Of a stretch of 64,000 bases of DNA, positions 58,401 to 64,000 are shown piece by piece. The DNA is from Furcasterigmium furcatum (Eukaryota > Ascomycota > Sordariomycetes > Glomerellales > Plectosphaerellaceae): assembly GCA_001599815.1 (NCBI GenBank), contig BCIA01000003.1, positions 1,240,001 to 1,304,000 on the forward strand, in the 5' to 3' direction. The notes beneath the pieces were generated by a model. That model had not been told where the DNA came from, did not search any database, and worked only from the letters and a program-made list of their open reading frames with translations. The first letter of the stretch is position 1. Each line of letters opens with the position of its first letter. Both the position numbers and the translations under genes were made by a program.

Positions 58401-60119
58401 CGGAGAAGTCAGAGGCGGCACGGTGGCAGGTCACACCTTTCCTACATTTCACTTACAACAACTGAGAGCCTGATTGAGGAGCGCCAAGATGCATGGTCAC
58501 CCCAAGAGCCACCACGGACGGTAGTGAAGGGCGTGTGGGCCAAGGGGGGATTCCGCACCTACCCCAGGCCCAGACTCCGCCGGCAGACGACCCAGTAATT
58601 AGCAAACAGATGCCTAGCGATTTGGTAACGGAGGTACCTCTCCCATCCCAGAGTCAAGACTTTCAGGGGGGCTGTGCATCGATTCATCTCCTCATCGCTC
58701 GCCGTCAGGTCTGACAACCGCCTGCCGCCGCCGACCCTCTCCAAGCTCTGATTTCATCATCGAGACATGCCGGGCAAGAAGCGAGAGTCGGGAGCGCTCG
58801 CTGTTGGCGATAGTGGCCCCAGGAACAGATGATCCAGGATTGAATGAATACTGGCCCCGAAACGCCATGCTGCCCACTCCTTCGGTCTCCCACAAGTGCA
58901 GAGGTTGAAGGCCGAAGAGGTCAGGTAAATACTGGCCCCAGGTCTTTTCTGGCCAGCAGGCTGGAAAGCTGGAAACACTACGACGGGTTACCACGCAATT
59001 CAAATTAAGTCATGACCCCGGCGCGCGAGTGGGGCGGGGCCCTACGGAGCATAGGTATGGAGGGCTGATGGTGATTGGGGTCCCGTCGTCGTCGTTGGTA
59101 GGCATCCTCTCCCCGATCGGGTTGCAAGCCAGCCAAGCTCCTGCAACGAGTACTCCCGCCCTCCACGAAGGGGACCCCGAGGCTTGAGGCAGACAGGGAC
59201 CGGGGTCCCATGAGATCAGACGAGGAGGACTGCCTCATCGTCGTTGAGGAAGCAACAACTTGCGGGCCGTCGCCGGTGATTCCAACAGCCCGAGGAATCA
59301 CTGATGCTAGCTAGCAGCATATTCTCACCCCCTAGCAGTCTAACGGCAGCCGAATTCACCTCGGCCGGGTGACGACGAAGTCACCCGCAGCGGAGTGAGC
59401 CGTCTCCAGGGCGCATCCCTTCTTTTTTCCATCTTTTTTGTTCCTATGTTTCGCTTCTTTTGTGGGGGTCATTGACCGGAACTGATGGACTTGATGGAAT
59501 GGATGGCGTTGGATAGGCGTTGGATGTTATTCAGTGGAGTCGACGGTGTTGGACTGAATTAAGTGGAGCCGATGATGTTGGACTGAATTAAATGGAGCCG
59601 ATGATGTTGGACTGAATTAAGTGGAGGGGATGGGAAAGAGGGAACAAACAGCTTCGAAAACACGTGAAGCTGATGCCATGGAAGTGGGGTCGTGCCGCCC
59701 CGCGCTCGGCGGCCGGCCGGCAGCCCACCCGAGCAGCACCCTTAAGCAGCACCGTCGAGCACCTGTCCAAGGAGTAATAGCCAGTTATGCGACTTGTTAT
59801 GTAAGTAGTAGAGCATAAGGCTACAATCTGTACTTACCTATCTTGCGCGCAGTGTGAATACCGGAATGTTCTGCGTTCGTTGTCTCTCGGTTCTTCATCC
59901 CACTCTCGGTCACTCTCACCACTCTCACCCGACCGACTCCCACCAACTTCCCCTCGCCTACCCCCTGCTCCTCCACCCGCTTTGAGACATCTGGAACCAA
60001 GCGACGGCTAGGAAAGCCTTCCCTGGCCTTCGCCGGCGTATTTCCTGACGTCCGAGGCGCACTTCACTGCCGAGCTCGCTGAACTCGGGCTGTTCGTGAT
60101 CCCAGCTTGCGGAGATGCT
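58401..60119. other. Intergenic spacer between duplicated segments
   Basis: 1.7 kb with no supported gene. It holds the first 29-bp minisatellite (about 59519-59630) and three occurrences of a TGGCCCC motif near 58813, 58848 and 58929. Pyrimidine-rich sequence lies at about 59875-59985. Confidence 0.5.
59519..59630 (+). repeat. 29-bp minisatellite 1
   Basis: Units start at 59548, 59577 and 59606, each beginning GTTGGACTGAATTAA and followed by TGGAGCCGATGAT. The third is truncated, and a degenerate unit precedes the array. Copies differ by single bases. Confidence 0.85.
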
Positions 60120-60398
60120 GGGTCGATTCCGACATGACGCTCACGTTCGGGCGATCCTCAGGGACGTATTCGGCTGAGGCGTCAATAGGAAAGCAATTGT
60201 CAAGGTATATTACGAAGTATTCATTCCATGCGGATATCGAATCGAAGATCGCCGCTGACTCCCGCGCTAGATGCACCGAGACCCCGAGCCCCTCCGCGTC
60301 CAACGCCGGCGCTCAAACCACGGAAGAACCGAACCAAATCTAACGCCATTCATTCATGTGCCGTCGTGTCATTCCATAAGGCCTTCGAGCCCATGGTA

Positions 60399-60780
60399 TC
60401 ATATCCTGCTCGCAGGCTGGGGGCCGGAGGACCTCTCAGATGGCCCTCCCATGCTGGACGTTGGTCGCGACGTGGTGGCCGCGGTCCTTGGTTCCCTTGG
60501 GACAAAGTATCCAACGCCGTTCCATGGCTGGTCTTCGGCATATTCTGCCAGCCAGGCATCCAGGGTGGTCAAGGGGTTTTGGTTGGTATTGGGCGGATGG
60601 GGAGGATGAGTTCGAGTCCTGGGTAATGGAAGGTCAGATCAAGGATGGACAGATGAGGGATTGTTTGAGATGGGCCAGGAGACATTCGTACCTTCTCACG
60701 GCCTTGGACCATTTCTTGGAGTCAGGCCTTGGTGTGCCTGGGACGCTCGAGTTGTGGGAAGTTGGCGTGTTGGAAGGCAT
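60399..60780 (-). CDS. Small two-exon gene, copy B (unrecognised family)
   Basis: Exons 60780-60692 and 60618-60399 flank a 73-bp intron (GTACGA donor, TCTGAC branch, ACCCAG acceptor), giving 102 aa. The protein starts MPSNTPTSHNSSVPG, continues KKWSKAVRRTRTHPPHPPN, then LTTLDAWLAE, DQPWNGVGYF, RPTSSMGGPSE and ends QPASRI. Differences from copy A are spread through the gene, yet the frame, the intron phase (after two bases of the second Arg of RRT) and the stop position are preserved. This pattern suggests selection rather than chance open frames. The unspliced frame stops soon after the intron start, which is why simple ORF calling misses the gene. No known domain is seen. The 5' flank resembles that of copy A, with a TATA-like element at 60944. 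Confidence 0.6.
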
Positions 60781-60943
60781 CTTGATGCTGGAGATAGAAT
60801 GTTGGTGCATGTACGACTGAGGTGCTCGCCCAGCAGGAGTATGAGGGTCCGATCGGAGAAGAGGGATGAATGAGACCATGGGAACGGGTGATGAACAAAA
60901 AAACATCAGCGAGAAACATGAAGCCCATGGGAGGTATGGAATA

Positions 60944-60951
60944 CTTATATG
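60944..60951 (-). promoter_or_regulatory. Candidate TATA element of small gene B
   Basis: Minus-strand CATATAAG about 165 bp upstream of the ATG at 60780, at the position homologous to the element of copy A. Confidence 0.45.
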
Positions 60952-61839
60952 CATCTGAACGAGAGCCAGCTTTGGGTCGTGGTCTGGAGACGGCAGGCTC
61001 ACTCCCTCCTGGCGCAACGCTGACCAGGTCACATAAACCGGCCCCATTTGACATGAAAGCGTGGACCCCTGTACGTCGAAGTCGTGGGGGGATTCAAGCC
61101 GCACGCTGCATGAGGCAACTCCACCGCTAAGCCGTTCAAGGCTAGGAGCAGTCGGCTGCATCTGCGTATCCCTTCCTACCGAATTGAGCGGTACTCGCAT
61201 TGCTGGTGTCGCGCCCTCCACGCGATGCAGTCACATCCGCAAGAAGACGAGAGTGGAAGTTCGAGATAATGACTCGGGGCCTTGTACTGTTCTCCTAAAC
61301 GGCTTGTATGCGAATCGGCTTAGCGAAGAACGCAATGCCACGACCGGGCGACAAGCCTTACAGATGATCAACCCAGTGAGGTGAGTGTCGTGCCGAATCG
61401 ACGACTAATAGCAAGTCGACGACGCTTTGCCGGAGAGCGCGTGGTACATGCTAGGAGGAGCTCTGATTATTCCCGCTGCCTCGATCAGGCGACAAGTAAA
61501 TCCTCTGATAGGGTCATCTTCGTATGCAGGTTGTCTCCGCCCGAAGTTATTCGGAGACCAGTTACAGTCTCTTAGGCTCTGCCCTACTAAGTGTACCCCC
61601 CACAGCCGGGTTTCGGTATTAATTATAGCGGGCGATCGGGAGAGACATTCGCAACCACCCCCTGCTCCGCGACTTCCAAGGGCTGGTTCCCCAACTTGAA
61701 CGATACGCCCGGGTTCGACTGGCTTTGACAGCACAGCCAGTCCTCCCTTCGAGCCTTTCAGCTGCAGGCGCAACGGTCCCGTACTGCCCGCATTGCGGCA
61801 GAGTCGTACCCTGGCCGATGGATGGTCGTTCCAACGAAA

Positions 61840-61875
61840 ATACTGGCCCCAGAGCAGATACTGGCCCCAGAGCAG
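61840..61875 (+). repeat. Tandem pair of an 18-bp unit
   Basis: ATACTGGCCCCAGAGCAG occurs twice head to tail. Its first 13 bases recur near 58929 and at 63246, and shorter versions occur elsewhere in 58.8-63.2 kb. Confidence 0.8.
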
Positions 61876-62865
61876 ACTCCCCCCTAATTCTGGAAGGACT
61901 GTCGGGCCTAGCGGATGCCAGGGGGGGTTGACTCTCTGTCAAGGGGGGTGGGTGGGTGGCAGGAGGACGCGGATTGCAGAGAATGAAGAAACAAAACCAT
62001 GGGTCCCCGGAGGGCAGGAAATGCACTTCGGAAACCAGGCCAGGAGACAGGGGACCCGGGTGCCCGGGGGAGGGATGCAACTTGAACCCTGATTGCCTGA
62101 GTGGCCTGGGTGTGGCGCGGAGGGGGAGAAACGTCGCAGAGCCCACGCCTCCCTCGTGGACTCGTTTTCGCGGCTTGGCGCTATGACTTCATGGCCTGGG
62201 GCCCCCGGGTGGTGTTGGCCACAGCCCGCCCACCCGCTGTGCCGCCGATTCACCTCGCCTAGCGCCGCAGCGACCCCCTCCACTACGGCGCCAAGTCACA
62301 TCCCGCCAGAACCACTGAAAATCCCCTGAAGCCACCAGATCAAACTCGGAGCCCAGGCGACAGACCGACCCCTTGCCGTTGGACAGCCCAAAAGCCAAAA
62401 CCTCAAAACTGCCCCCCATCAGTTGGGCTTGTCGGACCTGTGGATGCGACATACGGACGACCTACATGAGGACCATCCGAGTCGGCCATACTTCACTGTC
62501 AACAGCAACTCAGGATTTAGAACCCCATTGCGTGAGCCTCACGGTTCAGTCTGGGATGGGAGGCTCGGAAGGCTAAATGTCAACACAACCCCCTTTAGAC
62601 TCTTCGAGATGGCGCAAATAGTATAGGCTGTAGCGTGCGTGCGCTCCTCGACATCAAATTCAGAATCGTCTGCGGGCGGCCTGAGTCTGGTGCCTGCGTG
62701 CGACGCTGCGAATGGCAGTAGGGCTGATGATTCAGGGATCTTCGTCGGACGGGGTTCATTTGGCGGGTAATTAGGTGACGGAGTGCACGACCACGTTGCC
62801 GTATTTCGCTGTAGTCCACTTTTGCCGTCCTCCGCCGGCAGCCAGATGGGCTGGCAGACACTGAG

Positions 62866-63091
62866 ATTCCACGCAAACAAGGGTCGACTGCGATTCCACG
62901 CAGACAAGGGGGTGGTTTACGCTTCCACGCAAACAAGGGGGTGGTTTNCGCTTCCACGCAAACAAGGGGGTGGTTTNCGCTTCCACGCAAACAAGGGGGT
63001 GGTTTGCGCTTCCACGCANACAAGGGGGTGGTTTGCGCTTCCACGCAGACAAGGGGGTGATTTAAGTTTCCACGCAGACAAGGGGGCCCGG
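62866..63091 (+). repeat. 29-bp minisatellite 2 with ambiguous bases
   Basis: About eight units begin at 62866, 62893, 62922, 62951, 62980, 63009, 63038 and 63067. Each has CTTCCACGCA then (A/G)ACAAGGGGGTGGTTT. Undetermined bases at 62948, 62977 and 63019 fall at variable unit positions, which suggests a collapsed or heterogeneous array in the assembly. The unit is not a multiple of three, so it is not coding. Confidence 0.92.
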
Positions 63092-63361
63092 TCTTCCAGC
63101 TGGAGGTCACAGTCAAGCTCCTCCCCTTTTTTTGCAAAATTGGCCCCAGGCTGTGGCCCGTCACATGATGAACATAGTACTTTCGTATGCGCTGGCCAAC
63201 TCATTCTCAAACCGAGCGCAAATTCAAATGGCCCAGGTAGAGCGAATACTGGCCCCAGGTCTGGTTGCTGGCGAGGTCATTCCTCTGGGCGAGCTGCAAC
63301 AAGGATCATGAAGCATGTGGACGTGAGCATGGATGGGTGCCTGGATGGGTGGATTCTGTCG

Positions 63362-64000
63362 CTAACCTCCAGCTGCGGCCTTTGCGCACCTCGCCCTCGC
63401 CCGCCGCCGTCGCCGCTTCTCCCTCTGCTTCACCGTCTTCCGCGACACCTCAATCGCCTCATCTGCAGACTCCTCCTCCGAGACCTCTGGGACCTCCTGA
63501 GTGGTAATCTTCGCCAGCATCTTCGCCTTCGCCTTCTCCAGGTCATTGTAGTCAAACTCCAGCTGGAACTGCTCCTTTTCCAGCAGCTCCCGGTAACCCA
63601 GCACCGAATCCAGAAAACGCATGAACACCTGCCACCGCGCGACGCAGCTCTCCTCCATCGACTGGAGATGCCGCATCTTCGCTCCGTCCGGACCCACCCC
63701 GCCGGCCGTCTCCCTCGGCGGCGCCGGCCTCGCGTACCCACAATCATAGAGAAGCTCCCGGTACGCCCGGTCCGCCGCGTCCCACTCCCAGAAACTGCGG
63801 AGACACTCCCGGCTTTCCTTCCCCGCGCCCTGGTCCCAGTCGATCTGCAGCCTCCGCCGGAGCTCGCTCGCCAGCTCCGCCCGGGCGTCCGTGACCGCCT
63901 CCTCCAGCGGCCGCGCAGTCGCCCTGCTCTGCTCCATCGCGCCGTCGGACCAGTCGAGCCCCGCGCACGTGTCGACCAGCTTCTTCGACGTCTCGAGCAC
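63362..64000 (-). CDS. Helical, Lys/Glu-rich protein, 5' end beyond the window
   Basis: The frame is open from the right edge (64000) to a TAG at 63362-63364, giving at least 212 residues; the true start is outside. The visible part is predicted to be mostly helical, with Glu/Arg/Leu-rich segments such as LEEAVTDARAELASELRRRL and LEKEQFQLEFDYNDLEKAKA. A single region FWEWDAADRAYRELLYDCGY is rich in aromatic residues. The C-terminus is a basic run (KQREKRRRRRARARCAKAA) resembling a nuclear-localisation or nucleic-acid-binding tail. I do not recognise the family. Minus-strand orientation matches the small genes. Confidence 0.55.
   Translation of the reverse strand: MLETSKKLVDTCAGLDWSDGAMEQSRATARPLEEAVTDARAELASELRRRLQIDWDQGAGKESRECLRSFWEWDAADRAYRELLYDCGYARPAPPRETAGGVGPDGAKMRHLQSMEESCVARWQVFMRFLDSVLGYRELLEKEQFQLEFDYNDLEKAKAKMLAKITTQEVPEVSEEESADEAIEVSRKTVKQREKRRRRRARARCAKAAAGG

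Larger units (their letters stand above)
60120..60970. repeat. Segmental duplication, copy 2
   Basis: This is the direct-orientation counterpart of 57567-58400. It starts with the last codons of the coiled-coil gene (VDSDMTLTF), where the stop context has changed so that the frame runs on to 60343. Upstream of 60120 the rest of that gene is missing. The small gene and its promoter are retained. Confidence 0.75.
60971..63361. other. Repeat-bearing intergenic region
   Basis: 2.4 kb without a supported gene. It contains a direct 18-bp repeat of ATACTGGCCCCAGAGCAG at 61840-61875, the second minisatellite at 62866-63091 and a further ATACTGGCCCCAG at 63246. Open frames crossing the minisatellite are artefacts of its lack of stops. 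Confidence 0.5.

Noticed and set aside
61705..61725. Second box B-like sequence (GGGTTCGACTGG)
   Set aside because: T-stem does not pair and there is no box A at a usable distance.
62866..63091. CRISPR-like regularity of the 29-bp array
   Set aside because: Units are head to tail without spacers, in a eukaryotic genome; a minisatellite explains it.
62595..63210. Open frames with repeated peptide running through the minisatellite
   Set aside because: The 29-bp unit is not a multiple of three, all three frames are open through it, and it contains undetermined bases; no start or flanking protein-like sequence.

Overview
The window is nuclear DNA from a filamentous ascomycete, most likely a Sordariomycete. 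The evidence is short spliceosomal introns (about 50-100 bp, GTRNGT donors, CTRAY branch points, CAG/TAG acceptors), GC-rich coding sequence, Zn2Cys6 regulators, and housekeeping proteins close to the filamentous-fungal versions (G-protein gamma subunit, PP1, NTO1). I reconstructed exons by eye from splice signals, frame and family motifs. All family names come from recognition, not from database searches.

Layout. Positions 1-20 kb hold conserved housekeeping and signalling genes: a G-protein gamma subunit (+), a SelW-like Rdx thioredoxin-fold protein (+), the PP1 catalytic subunit (-), the NuA3 PHD protein NTO1 (-) and a large leucine-rich-repeat protein with STK11IP-like layout (-). From about 19.9 to 28.7 kb there is a GC-rich stretch with no convincing gene. 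It ends in a degenerate tRNA-like sequence and a probable mitochondrial TMEM223-like protein (-).

Positions 30-52 kb form an accessory, metabolic-looking block: a class III CoA-transferase (-), a Zn2Cys6 regulator (+), an intradiol ring-cleavage dioxygenase (-) in which an expected iron-ligand histidine reads as proline, a GH35/DUF5597-type glycosidase (-) divergent from a second Zn2Cys6 regulator (+), a polytopic membrane protein (+), a Dal5/TNA1-type MFS permease (-) and a SET-domain protein with a fungal N-terminal module (+). The order regulator/dioxygenase, glycosidase/regulator, transporter suggests a substrate-utilisation cluster, but this is inference.

Positions 53-64 kb look rapidly evolving. 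They hold a single-pass Ser-rich surface protein (+), a SOG2-like LRR gene cut by an in-frame TGA with family-like sequence continuing beyond it, a coiled-coil protein (+), and two tandem paralogues of a small two-exon gene (-) that I do not recognise (103 and 102 aa). The two small genes share intron position, frame, C-terminus and TATA region. They lie in a roughly 850-bp segmental duplication that also carries the 3' tail of the coiled-coil gene. Two unrelated minisatellites, both with 29-bp units, a dispersed ATACTGGCCCCAG motif, and a partial gene running off the right edge complete the region. The small-gene pair is my best candidate for something undescribed.
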